Origin: Comamonadaceae bacterium OS-4
GTDB taxonomy: Bacteria; Pseudomonadota; Gammaproteobacteria; Burkholderiales; Burkholderiaceae_C
DNA length: 64,000 bases
NCBI GenBank assembly: GCA_027924025.1
Contig: AP026970.1
Span: 124,001-188,000, forward strand
Reading direction: 5' to 3'
Translations under genes and position numbers: made by a program
The notes under the pieces: generated by a model
Database searches by the model: none
What the model saw: only the letters and a program-made list of their open reading frames with translations
Told to the model about the DNA's origin: nothing
Part shown: positions 16,303-24,631 of the stretch, one piece after another
Numbering within the stretch: the stretch's first letter is position 1
Layout of the letters: every line of letters starts with the position of its first letter

Positions 16303-18234
16303 TTGTTAGTTCCAAGCAAAGAGCAGATCGACATCATCAACACAGTCGCACCACGCATCCTCATTGAAGCCAACGCCGGCTCGGCAAAGACCACGACCGC
16401 GGCCATGCGCATTCAAAAGCTGGTGGAGCGCGGGGTGGACCCCGCCAAGATCGTTGCGTTGGCCTACAGCACCCCTGGGGTGCGAGCCTATACAGAGGCG
16501 TTTTATCGCATCGGCATGCCCGACGCGGTGTCGTCCAAGGTGCGTGTAGGAATGGTGGATGCGTTGTGTGCCACCCGTCTCAAACGGGTGGAAGCCGAGG
16601 TTCAGGATGGCGTGCGCGCACACCCGGTGAAAACCTTTGAGCGGGCAGTGCAGGTCCGGCCCTATGTGCTGCAGGCGGTCCTGCGTGCCCGTGAGGCATC
16701 GCAAGAGAGGTTTGCCAACGACTTTTCAATTCAGGGTACCGGCGCGCTGTCGGTGGAGCACCTGCTGGAAGAGTTTGCGGTGCTCAAAGGCACCTTGGCC
16801 GTCCCCCGCTACGGAGAGGATTTCAGGTGCACCCCTGCGGTGGCTGCCGAGCTGGGCGTGGACTTCACCCCGCTTGCGGTTTTTCTCCAGTACGAACGGG
16901 ACAGAACCGGTTTCGCCAACCCGGAGGGCGAGCGAGTCGCATTTCGGTACCCGGGGGACGCAACCTACGACATGGCACGGTGGTTGTTGTCAGAAAACGC
17001 ACCGTGGTCGTGGGACAGGCACCCCCTCAGCCTGGGCATCGAAGCCATCGTGCTTGATGAAATGCACGACTGTGGCTGGGCGATCTTCACCGTCATCCGC
17101 GCCTTGCTGGAACACAACCCGGGGGCCACGTTCCTGGGTGTGGGTGACAGGGATCAGGTCATTCACGCGAAGAACGGGGCGGACTCGTATTTCCTGGGGC
17201 CCGACCTCAGCCGCGAGCTGGGCGAGGTAGCCGCATTCCCGTTGACGGTGACGCGGCGATTCGGCCCATCCATCGCCCGTCCCTTGGGGGTATTCGCCCG
17301 TAAGGAATACAACACCGATCCGGGCCACACCTCGAACGCCATCCTGCGGCTGGCCGATGGTCCGAAGGCCAATGCAGACCTGATCACGCAGCTTATTCAG
17401 CAGCACAAGGTCGACCCCAACACCCTGGGCGACGACTTTGCGGTGTTGCTGCGGCATCCGGGCGCCTCGGTCGGCATTGAGCATGAATTGCTGTTGAAAG
17501 GAATGACCTACCAGACCGTGGGCTTCCGGCCTTTCCTTCAGCGCCCGGAGATTGCATTTGTGCGGATGCTCTTGGCGATTGCTGTTGACCACCAGAGTAA
17601 ATTCATTACACCCGCGCTTTTGGAAGCCAAGCAAGCCGTTTGGGAATTTATGGGCGCCAACCTCTCGGTGCTTGACGCGCAAGACGCCACAGATGCGGTC
17701 ATCCATTCGGCCACGGAAGACAACTTCAGGCAGTTCGTGTTCCCGGAATTGCTGGGTGCGGCCGATCCTGAGACCCAGCATTCCATTCACGCGGCCTTGG
17801 AAATTGCGGCGAGCAATGAGGCTTCGAAAATCACAGACTTCATGGACGCGCTGGATTTCAACCGCATCGGCCAGAAGATCTATGTGTCTGAGGCGGACTT
17901 TGAAGAGGTGCGCTATGCAATGGACAGCCTGGGCAAGGTTGCCTATCAATACACGTCGATTGACGCCTTCTTGGGCGCCATGAACATGTTCGACCACACG
18001 CTCAGAAAGCCCAGTGCAACACACCGCCAGCTCAGGCTCTCCACCATCGAGGATGCCAAGGGCTTGGAGTTCCGGATCGTGTTCATCCCGGACTGCAATA
18101 AGAAGACCTTTGACAACACGAGCCAGGACGAGCGCAACCTGTTTTATGTGGCCGCATCCCGCGCCAAAGAGTTGCTGGTGATGGGGTATGCCCAGGGTTC
18201 AGAGTCCTCTTACCTGAAGCATTTCGGCGGGTAG
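16303..18234 (+). CDS. Stand-alone UvrD/Rep-like superfamily 1 helicase
   Basis: A 643-aa SF1A DNA helicase starting at TTG 16303, chosen because AGGGAG lies 7 bp upstream. The in-frame ATG at 16255 lacks a ribosome site. Motifs: Q-motif-like PSKEQIDII (4-12), Walker A ANAGSAKTT (23-31), Walker B DEMHD (252-256), GDRDQ (281-285), TRRF (317-320), EDAKGLEF (583-590) and ERNLFYVAASRA (610-621). The Walker A has Ala where UvrD has Gly before the lysine, and Walker B has DEMHD for DEAQD. No nuclease domain or partner gene is nearby. It lies between an intact and a decayed copy of the same small-gene module. Role unknown; repair, plasmid or defence functions are possible. Confidence 0.85.
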   Translation: MLVPSKEQIDIINTVAPRILIEANAGSAKTTTAAMRIQKLVERGVDPAKIVALAYSTPGVRAYTEAFYRIGMPDAVSSKVRVGMVDALCATRLKRVEAEVQDGVRAHPVKTFERAVQVRPYVLQAVLRAREASQERFANDFSIQGTGALSVEHLLEEFAVLKGTLAVPRYGEDFRCTPAVAAELGVDFTPLAVFLQYERDRTGFANPEGERVAFRYPGDATYDMARWLLSENAPWSWDRHPLSLGIEAIVLDEMHDCGWAIFTVIRALLEHNPGATFLGVGDRDQVIHAKNGADSYFLGPDLSRELGEVAAFPLTVTRRFGPSIARPLGVFARKEYNTDPGHTSNAILRLADGPKANADLITQLIQQHKVDPNTLGDDFAVLLRHPGASVGIEHELLLKGMTYQTVGFRPFLQRPEIAFVRMLLAIAVDHQSKFITPALLEAKQAVWEFMGANLSVLDAQDATDAVIHSATEDNFRQFVFPELLGAADPETQHSIHAALEIAASNEASKITDFMDALDFNRIGQKIYVSEADFEEVRYAMDSLGKVAYQYTSIDAFLGAMNMFDHTLRKPSATHRQLRLSTIEDAKGLEFRIVFIPDCNKKTFDNTSQDERNLFYVAASRAKELLVMGYAQGSESSYLKHFGG

Positions 18235-18266
18235 TTTGTTGTCTTGGCCTGTAGCGCAGGTGGGGT

Positions 18267-18295
18267 TTGCGCGAGCAGCTATTAAATTTATAGTG
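18267..18295. repeat. Dispersed motif copy next to the decayed module
   Basis: TTGCGCGAGCAGCTATTAAA then TTTATAG lies 33 bp after the helicase stop and immediately before the remnant at 18306-18475. This is the same order (motif, then zinc-ribbon gene, then small gene) as at 15659-16178. Confidence 0.65.
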
Positions 18296-18325
18296 AACTC
18301 AAATGAATCCGAACTTCATCATGGT

Positions 18326-18438
18326 TTAGCGCGCCGCCATCACTTTGTGGATGCGCTCGATCGACTCGGGCGCGTTGCGCGACCGTGCGTGCTTTGGGGG
18401 CGGAAGACGAAGGTGGAGAGGGCGGTGACCCAGTTCAC
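18326..18438 (-). pseudogene. Decayed duplicate of the 15957-16178 gene (plus start of its neighbour)
   Basis: Similarity to 15935-16210 covers about 18306-18475. The C-terminal codons read PESIERIHKVMAAR against PETIERIRKVMAGR in the intact gene, and the 5' end keeps the bases around the start with CAC in place of CAT. About 100 bp from the middle (equivalent to 16021-16124) are missing and the frame is broken. To the left, the first codons of the zinc-ribbon gene survive (MMKFGF against MLKLGF) before similarity stops near 18306. Confidence 0.8.
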
Positions 18439-18475
18439 GCGTTTCCTGGGGGGTGGCAGGCCTGTAGCGTGTCAC

Positions 18476-18651
18476 TCGAGGCGATGCTTCAAGGACGCCA
18501 AGAGGCGCAAAACAGTCCCATAGGGCAGGCAAAACGGTGTAGATTGAGCTCTTGAGAGTGAACTTTTGTATTTTGAAATTCAGTGGCTTCTCACCACGCT
18601 TTGTGGGGAGTTATTTAGAGCATTCATCAGACTTAAAACTCGAACCAGCAT
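18476..18651. other. Intergenic region before the signalling island
   Basis: This holds no recognisable gene. It becomes clearly AT-rich from about 18540 and marks a base-composition change between the high-GC left part and the 18652-25525 island. It must carry the promoter of the histidine kinase operon, but no clear -35/-10 pair stands out. Confidence 0.4.
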
Positions 18652-20070
18652 ATGCACTCTGGACTCAATACGCTAGATCCTTCAAGTTTTTTTGAAGGTA
18701 GCCCTATTGCTACTTTCGTCATCGATGCGGACCACGTTGTTACCCATTACAACAAAGCATGCGCCAAGCTCTTAGGCGTTCCGGCTTCTGAAGTAATCGG
18801 GCGACGTGGTTTAGGGCATATTTTCTATGGCGTTGAGCGCCCAGTCATGGCGGATTTAATCGTTGATGGAGCCATGATTGACATCATCTCTGATTTGTAT
18901 CAGAACGCTTATCGCAACTCTTTAATAATTCCCGAAGCCTACGAAGCGGAAGGTTTTTTTTCACGACTAGGTACATCAGGGCGATGGCTTTTTTTCACAG
19001 CAGCACCGTTAAAGAATTCCGAAGGAAAAATCGTTGGTGCCATAGAAACACTGCAAGACATTACTGAGAGAAAGGTCGCCGAGTCCGCTTTGCTGAAAGC
19101 CCAGCTTGAAGTCGAAGAGATCGTGGAGCAACGAACTGCGCAACTAGCCGACATGAACAGCACACTGCGTCGAGACGTTGAGCGCCGTGAGCAATTGGAA
19201 TATGAGTTGACCAAACGCAACTCAGAGCTCAATTTGTTAAACGCCAAGTTGGTTACGACTCAGGAACACTTAGTGCAATCGGAGAAATTGGCATCCATCG
19301 GGCAACTGGCTGCGGGGGTCGCCCATGAGATTAACAATCCGATTGGCTATATTTTTTCCAATTACGGGATGCTTGAGTCCTATCTGGGCAGTTTATTTGA
19401 AATGCTGAACGCCTACGAAGATGCTGAGAAGAGCTGCGGGGACTCTGACATTGTCAAAGAGCTGCAGGCTAGGCGTGTGGCGCTGGAGGTCGACTTCTTG
19501 AAAGAAGATATTCCGGACCTTATGAAGGAGTCCAAGGAAGGCATTGTGAGGGTGCGAAAAATTGTCCAGGATTTAAAGGACTTCTCCCACGTGGATGCTA
19601 AGCCGGAGTGGAGTTTCGCCAATCTGAATCAAGGCATCGACTCGACCTTGAATGTGGTCAACAACGAAGTGAAATACAAGGCAGACATCATCAAGGAGTA
19701 TGGTGAGCTACCACTGGTGCAATGCCTTCCGTCTGAGATTAACCAGGTGGTGATGAATCTGGTGGTTAACGCAGCGCATGCGATAGGGCCGGACCGCGGA
19801 AAAATCTGGATTCGTACCGGTGTTGAGAATGAATCTGTATGGATTGAAGTTACTGACAATGGCAGCGGTATTCCGAAGGAGGTGGTGCCGCGAATTTTTG
19901 ACCCCTTTTACACTACTAAACCGGTGGGGAAAGGTACGGGGTTGGGGCTGTCACTGTCGTACGGAATTATTCAAAAACACCGTGGGCAGATTGATGTGCA
20001 TACAGTGATTGGAAAAGGAACGACGTTCCGGTTGGTACTTCCACTAAAGCAAACAGATAAAGCGGAATAG
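18652..20070 (+). CDS. PAS-domain sensor histidine kinase
   Basis: A 472-aa kinase without obvious membrane spans, so probably cytoplasmic. An N-terminal PAS domain (~10-145: FVIDADHVVTHYNKACAKLL ... ETLQDITERK) is followed by a coiled coil (~145-210). Then come a HisKA-type box with phospho-acceptor His225 (GVAHEINNP), an N box (NLVVNAAHAIG), G1 (DNGSGIP, 402-408) and G2 (GKGTGLGLSL). It has no receiver domain of its own. The next gene starts 2 bp after its stop and encodes a receiver-HD-GYP protein, the likely phosphate acceptor. Lower GC than the flanks. Confidence 0.9.
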   Translation: MHSGLNTLDPSSFFEGSPIATFVIDADHVVTHYNKACAKLLGVPASEVIGRRGLGHIFYGVERPVMADLIVDGAMIDIISDLYQNAYRNSLIIPEAYEAEGFFSRLGTSGRWLFFTAAPLKNSEGKIVGAIETLQDITERKVAESALLKAQLEVEEIVEQRTAQLADMNSTLRRDVERREQLEYELTKRNSELNLLNAKLVTTQEHLVQSEKLASIGQLAAGVAHEINNPIGYIFSNYGMLESYLGSLFEMLNAYEDAEKSCGDSDIVKELQARRVALEVDFLKEDIPDLMKESKEGIVRVRKIVQDLKDFSHVDAKPEWSFANLNQGIDSTLNVVNNEVKYKADIIKEYGELPLVQCLPSEINQVVMNLVVNAAHAIGPDRGKIWIRTGVENESVWIEVTDNGSGIPKEVVPRIFDPFYTTKPVGKGTGLGLSLSYGIIQKHRGQIDVHTVIGKGTTFRLVLPLKQTDKAE

Positions 20071-20072
20071 AA

Positions 20073-21377
20073 ATGAGTTTGTTACCCGTCGAAGCACGTC
20101 CGAAGTTACACACTGTTTTGTGCGTTGACGATGAGGCAAACATCCTCTCGGCGTTAAGGCGACTTCTACGTCCCCATGGATTTCAAGTGATCGTTGCGGA
20201 GAGTGGACAGGCAGGGCTGGCGGTGCTGGAGAGCACGTCGGTAGATCTAGTGATATCGGATATGCGGATGCCTGAAATGGACGGCTCCAAGTTTTTGGAG
20301 CATGTGCGCCAGCGCTGGCCCGACACAATGCGCCTTTTGCTCACGGGGTATGCTGACGTTTCTTCCATCATTGAGGCGATTAACCGTGGAGAGATTTATC
20401 GCTACATCACCAAGCCGTGGGACGATCACGATTTGGTCTTGATCGTGCAACAAGCGCTTGAACGCAAGGCACTTGAGTACGAGAAGAAAAAACTAGAAGA
20501 GCAGGTACTTCTCCAGAACGAAGAGTTGAAAACGCTTAACACTGGTTTGGAGGCTAAAGTACATGCGCGCACGCACGAGCTCCAGACAGCGAACGCGAAA
20601 CTCAAAAAGAACTACCTGAACACCATAAAGGTGTTTTCCAATTTGATGGAATTGCGCGGTGGAAACCTCAGCGGGCATTCACGCTTGGTGGCTGACCTAG
20701 CGCGTCGCACCGCCGCAAGTATGGGGTTACCCGAAGCCGCACAGCACGAGCTTTTTGTGGCCGGGTTACTGCACGACATTGGACAAATTGGACTGTCTGA
20801 CGAAGTGCTATCAAAGCCCGTCGGGCGATTGTCCGAAAGCGAATTGACCTTGTATCGGAGGCATCCGGTGTGGGGTGAGCAGGCGCTGATATCGCAGGAT
20901 GATATGCATGGTGTAGCTGTTTTGATCCGCTCGCACCATGAACGGTATGACGGCCTCGGGTTTCCGGATGGCCTTGCTGGGGACGCCATATCTATTGCTG
21001 CAAGCATTCTGATGGTGGTCGAAGCATTTTTGGACCTGCAAGCAGGAAATCTAAGCCAAGCCAAGCTGTCTACCAGCGAAGCCCGGTCAATGATTGCACG
21101 CGGACGGGGCACTCAATTCAATCCCGAGGTAGTAGATGTATTCCTGCAGGTGACCTTGAATGCCGCGCCCATAGCGGAGGCGCCGGCAGTAATGCTCAAA
21201 ACCAGTGAACTGGTGCCGGGCATGGTGATGGCAAGGGACCTCACGACGCACGACGGCATCGTTTTGTTGACCGCAGAGCATGTACTTACGGAGAAGTTGA
21301 TCAGATTGCTGCGACAACGAGAATCCAGAGACGACATCGAAATGGTGTTGCCCATCAAGCCACCACAAAAGACATAG
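20073..21377 (+). CDS. Response regulator with HD-GYP c-di-GMP phosphodiesterase domain (RpfG-like)
   Basis: A 434-aa two-domain regulator. The receiver (~10-125) has acidic CVDDE and phospho-acceptor Asp63 (LVISDMRMPEMDG). A coiled linker is followed by an HD-GYP domain (~185-380), with metal residues in GLLHDIGQIGL (His234-Asp235) and a HHERYDGLGFPDGL block near residues 288-301. The usual HHExxDGxGYP triplet reads GFP instead of GYP, a variant seen in some active members. It is expected to hydrolyse c-di-GMP when phosphorylated. Encoded 2 bp after the kinase and 36 bp before a GGDEF-EAL-REC protein. Confidence 0.9.
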   Translation: MSLLPVEARPKLHTVLCVDDEANILSALRRLLRPHGFQVIVAESGQAGLAVLESTSVDLVISDMRMPEMDGSKFLEHVRQRWPDTMRLLLTGYADVSSIIEAINRGEIYRYITKPWDDHDLVLIVQQALERKALEYEKKKLEEQVLLQNEELKTLNTGLEAKVHARTHELQTANAKLKKNYLNTIKVFSNLMELRGGNLSGHSRLVADLARRTAASMGLPEAAQHELFVAGLLHDIGQIGLSDEVLSKPVGRLSESELTLYRRHPVWGEQALISQDDMHGVAVLIRSHHERYDGLGFPDGLAGDAISIAASILMVVEAFLDLQAGNLSQAKLSTSEARSMIARGRGTQFNPEVVDVFLQVTLNAAPIAEAPAVMLKTSELVPGMVMARDLTTHDGIVLLTAEHVLTEKLIRLLRQRESRDDIEMVLPIKPPQKT

Positions 21378-21413
21378 CCGGCTATTGTTTGTGAATTTCA
21401 AAGGGTGGATTGA

Positions 21414-23570
21414 ATGACAGAGGGTTTACATGGCGGCAACAATCTAGGAGTTCATGAGCATGGCATCGACTCCGCAACGGGGTTGCGAGGACAGCGTGCG
21501 CTCCTAGAAAAATTGAATTCCCTACCTCGAAATATGGACGTGGCGGTCCTCTGCATCGATCTGGATCATCTGGCCGTACTGAATGAAGCCATGGGGCTGC
21601 CTGCTGGTGACAGTGTTTTGGCCGAAGCTGCAAAACGGATTGCTACACACGCTGGGCCAAACAGGTTTCTGGCCCGCTATGGCGGTGACGAATTTGCGTT
21701 GTTGATTGAGAACGTTGCAGATTTTGAACAAGTCAGTCACAGGGCCTCGGCCTTGATCGAAGAGCTGATGCACCCCTATCTAGTTGCGGGTAAAGAAGTT
21801 TTTGTAGGCGCCAGCATGGGTATTGCCTGCACGCTGACGGCGCAACTGGGCGCGACACAAAAACTCCAAGCGACCACCATCGACCAGGCTTTTCACCATG
21901 CAAAAGCAGCCCTCTCTCGGGCCAAGGTCGTTTCAAGGGGGCGTTGGCTCCTGTATGAACCCGGCATGACCCCGGTTTTAGGTGCCCGACTTCACTTAGA
22001 GACTGAATTGGCTTTAGCAGTGGAACAAGGGCAGTTCTTGGTTTACTACCAACCTAAAGCCTCATGCCGTAGCGGTGCGATCACAGGTTTTGAAGCCTTG
22101 TTACGATGGCTGCATCCTACCAAGGGGATCGTGCCTCCTTCTGAGTTCATCCCCATCCTCGAAGAGACCGGGCTCATAGACCGCGTAGGCGATTGGGTGC
22201 TCAGAACTGCCTGCCAGCAGCTCGCGGCGTGGGATATTCTGGGGCACGACAGGCTGACCATGGCGGTCAATGTATCTCTTCGGCAACTTGTAGATTTGAC
22301 GTATCCGGAATCGGTCCAAGCCATCCTTTCGGAGTCAGGGGTGCCCGCTGAGAGGCTGGAGCTGGAGCTGACTGAGAGCTTGTTGATGCATGATGTTCGG
22401 CATACTGAGGCGCTCTTGTTTCGATTAAAAGCGCTTGGTGTGAGGCTGTCCCTCGACGACTTCGGGACCGGGTACTCAAGCCTGGCGTATTTACAGCGGC
22501 TGCCCATTGATTCGGTGAAGATTGACAGAATTTTTGTTCAGAACATCATCACAAATCCCAACGACGCGTCCATTACTCGCGCGATTATCGGGATGGCCCG
22601 TAGTCTCAATATGTCCCTCATTGCTGAGGGCGTGGAGACTGAGGCGCAACTGTCAAAGCTGATTGCAGAACACTGCGATACGGTTCAGGGTTACTTCATT
22701 GGAAAGCCTATGCCTGCGACCCACGCAGCTGCATTGCTCACATCCGGTTGGCGCCTGCCCCAAGAGTTAATTGGTCGTCCCATCAAAACGAGGACATTGC
22801 TGCTGGTGGACGATGAGGAAAGCATCCTCTCCGCCATGAAGAGACTGCTCCGGCGCGAAGGCTATCGCATCCTCAGTGCTGGCTCTGGCGCTGAAGGATT
22901 GGAAGTACTTGCTAAGAACGACGTGGACGTCATCGTCTCGGACCAGCGCATGCCCAATATGACGGGTGAGGAATTTCTACGCTTGGCGAAGGAACTGTAT
23001 CCAGACACCGTGCGCATGGTTCTCTCGGGATATGCGGATATGCAATCCATAACCAATGCCATCAATCAAGGTGCCATCTATAAGTTCTTTAGTAAGCCCT
23101 GGGACGATCAGGTCCTGAAGGACAACATCCTAGAAGCGTTCAGGCGCAAAGAGCTGAGCGATGAAAATGGGCGGCTTACGCGTGAAATTGGGCTGATGAA
23201 CGAAGACCTCAATCGCAGCAACAAGGCGCTCGCTGTGCTTCTGGACGAACAGGCACGCAGGTCACTGGTAGGCCAAACGGCATTGTCTGCGGCACAGCAA
23301 ACCCTTCACCATTTGCCCATTCCGGTGGTGGGCCTTGATCCGAGCGGAATGATCGTTCTCAGAAACGATGCGTTCGTGGAGCTCGGAATGGAGGAGGATG
23401 CCATCTCGTCGTTCGCTGAGACGTTACCTCCTTGGCCGTCCACCGCGGTGAGCTATTCAGAACATGTCGATTCCTCAGGGCGGCGGTGGACTTTGGCAGG
23501 ACGCAACTTGTCCAGCAGTGGGCAATATTCTGGAATGGTGTTTGCATTTACCCCTAGGAGTCCGACATGA
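21414..23570 (+). CDS. GGDEF-EAL protein with a C-terminal receiver domain
   Basis: A 718-aa c-di-GMP enzyme with an unusual order. GGDEF (~20-165) has an intact RYGGDEFALL active site. EAL (~185-440) has FEALLRW, LELTESLLM, LDDFGTGYSS and AEGVE, so the phosphodiesterase residues look complete. A receiver domain (~460-580) has VDDEE and VSDQRMPNMTG, similar to the receiver of the preceding gene. A PAS-like tail (HLPIPVVGLDPSGMIVLRND) ends the protein. Having the receiver after the catalytic domains is less common than before them. It overlaps the next small gene by 4 bp. Confidence 0.9.
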   Translation: MTEGLHGGNNLGVHEHGIDSATGLRGQRALLEKLNSLPRNMDVAVLCIDLDHLAVLNEAMGLPAGDSVLAEAAKRIATHAGPNRFLARYGGDEFALLIENVADFEQVSHRASALIEELMHPYLVAGKEVFVGASMGIACTLTAQLGATQKLQATTIDQAFHHAKAALSRAKVVSRGRWLLYEPGMTPVLGARLHLETELALAVEQGQFLVYYQPKASCRSGAITGFEALLRWLHPTKGIVPPSEFIPILEETGLIDRVGDWVLRTACQQLAAWDILGHDRLTMAVNVSLRQLVDLTYPESVQAILSESGVPAERLELELTESLLMHDVRHTEALLFRLKALGVRLSLDDFGTGYSSLAYLQRLPIDSVKIDRIFVQNIITNPNDASITRAIIGMARSLNMSLIAEGVETEAQLSKLIAEHCDTVQGYFIGKPMPATHAAALLTSGWRLPQELIGRPIKTRTLLLVDDEESILSAMKRLLRREGYRILSAGSGAEGLEVLAKNDVDVIVSDQRMPNMTGEEFLRLAKELYPDTVRMVLSGYADMQSITNAINQGAIYKFFSKPWDDQVLKDNILEAFRRKELSDENGRLTREIGLMNEDLNRSNKALAVLLDEQARRSLVGQTALSAAQQTLHHLPIPVVGLDPSGMIVLRNDAFVELGMEEDAISSFAETLPPWPSTAVSYSEHVDSSGRRWTLAGRNLSSSGQYSGMVFAFTPRSPT

Positions 23571-23761
23571 GTGACCCGTCTCCTAGACCGGAGGTTGCAG
23601 AATCCGTGGCAACGCAATTCAGTGTTGTACCGGCAATGCGCCCAGATCATGACAATGAGTCCTTGAAGGTGCAGTGGCGTTTTCGTCTTTCCGGGAATGG
23701 CACCGCCAGCAGAGCGCTTCAGTCTGCAATACTGGAATTTGTAAAGCAGAGGGAGAATTGA
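23567..23761 (+). CDS. Small protein coupled between GGDEF-EAL and HDOD genes
   Basis: A 64-aa protein (MSDPSPRPEVAESVATQF ... SAILEFVKQREN). Its ATG overlaps the upstream stop (ATGA) and its TGA overlaps the start of the HDOD gene (TGATG). Such double overlap implies translation in this operon, although it is too short to give a domain match. It has no signal peptide or membrane span. It could be an adaptor for the signalling proteins around it. No function can be assigned. Confidence 0.6.
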   Translation: MSDPSPRPEVAESVATQFSVVPAMRPDHDNESLKVQWRFRLSGNGTASRALQSAILEFVKQREN

Positions 23762-24624
23762 TGCGCCCTAGCTTGGAGCAGGCTACAGCAGCCGTTAAGC
23801 AATTACCGAATTTACCAAGTACCACGAGAGTGGTCTTAGGCTATCTGAATGATGATGACGCAGACATCAATCAGGTCGTACAGGCCATTGCACGTGACCA
23901 GGGCTTGGTCGCAAGGATCTTGCGTATTGCAAACTCCCCCTTTTTTGGGTTGCCTAACCAGGTGCAAACTATTCACGAGGCCGTAATTGTTTTAGGTTTT
24001 TCAAACCTGAGGCTGGTCGTTATGGCCGCCATGATGACCGCGCAAAAGTTTCCTGGATTAGTGGGGGGCGTTCAGGTGCAAAGGCTGTTTCGCCACAGTA
24101 TCGCTGTTGCCATATGCGCATCGGCCATCGGACGCAGTAACAAGCTCAATCCGAACCTTTTGTTTCTCACAGGAATATTGCACGATATCGGGAAGCTGGC
24201 GCTGATGGCCACGTACCCGACCCAATATGCGGAGGTGCAATCGCTGAGAGAAGGCGGCAATCTATTGACGACCGAGGCGGAAGAACAGATATTTGGGTTC
24301 AATCACGCGACCATTGGCGCAACCTTGTGTCGGCATTGGCATCTGCCCGAAGTCATTGCAGTTGCGATCGGTGACCACCATAGCTTTGGAGGCAATCACG
24401 ATTCAACTTCCAGTGCCACAGAGTACAGCGCTTTCGCCGAGGTTATCCACCTTGCGGATGCGGTGGCGATTGGGCTTAACTTGGAATCCGATCCTTTGGC
24501 AGCCGTCCCCCCTTTGACTGAGCGCGGATGGAATCGCTGGATGGGATCACGGGAAAAATTGGCAATAGACTTTGATGAGATCAAGGGCCTATACCAAGAG
24601 CTGGTTGTCCTTATTGACGGTTAA
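23761..24624 (+). CDS. HDOD-domain signalling protein
   Basis: A 287-aa protein made almost wholly of an HDOD domain, a degenerate HD-type fold used in signal output near c-di-GMP systems. Family stretches include QAIARDQGLVARILRIANSP, IVLGFSNLRLVVMAA and LHDIGKLALMATYP. The ATG at 23761 has GAGGGAG upstream and overlaps the stop of the small gene. A longer in-frame reading from 23674 would overlap that gene and lacks a ribosome site. It ends 7 bp from a second, convergent HDOD gene. Confidence 0.88.
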   Translation: MRPSLEQATAAVKQLPNLPSTTRVVLGYLNDDDADINQVVQAIARDQGLVARILRIANSPFFGLPNQVQTIHEAVIVLGFSNLRLVVMAAMMTAQKFPGLVGGVQVQRLFRHSIAVAICASAIGRSNKLNPNLLFLTGILHDIGKLALMATYPTQYAEVQSLREGGNLLTTEAEEQIFGFNHATIGATLCRHWHLPEVIAVAIGDHHSFGGNHDSTSSATEYSAFAEVIHLADAVAIGLNLESDPLAAVPPLTERGWNRWMGSREKLAIDFDEIKGLYQELVVLIDG

Positions 24625-24631
24625 AGGTGAA

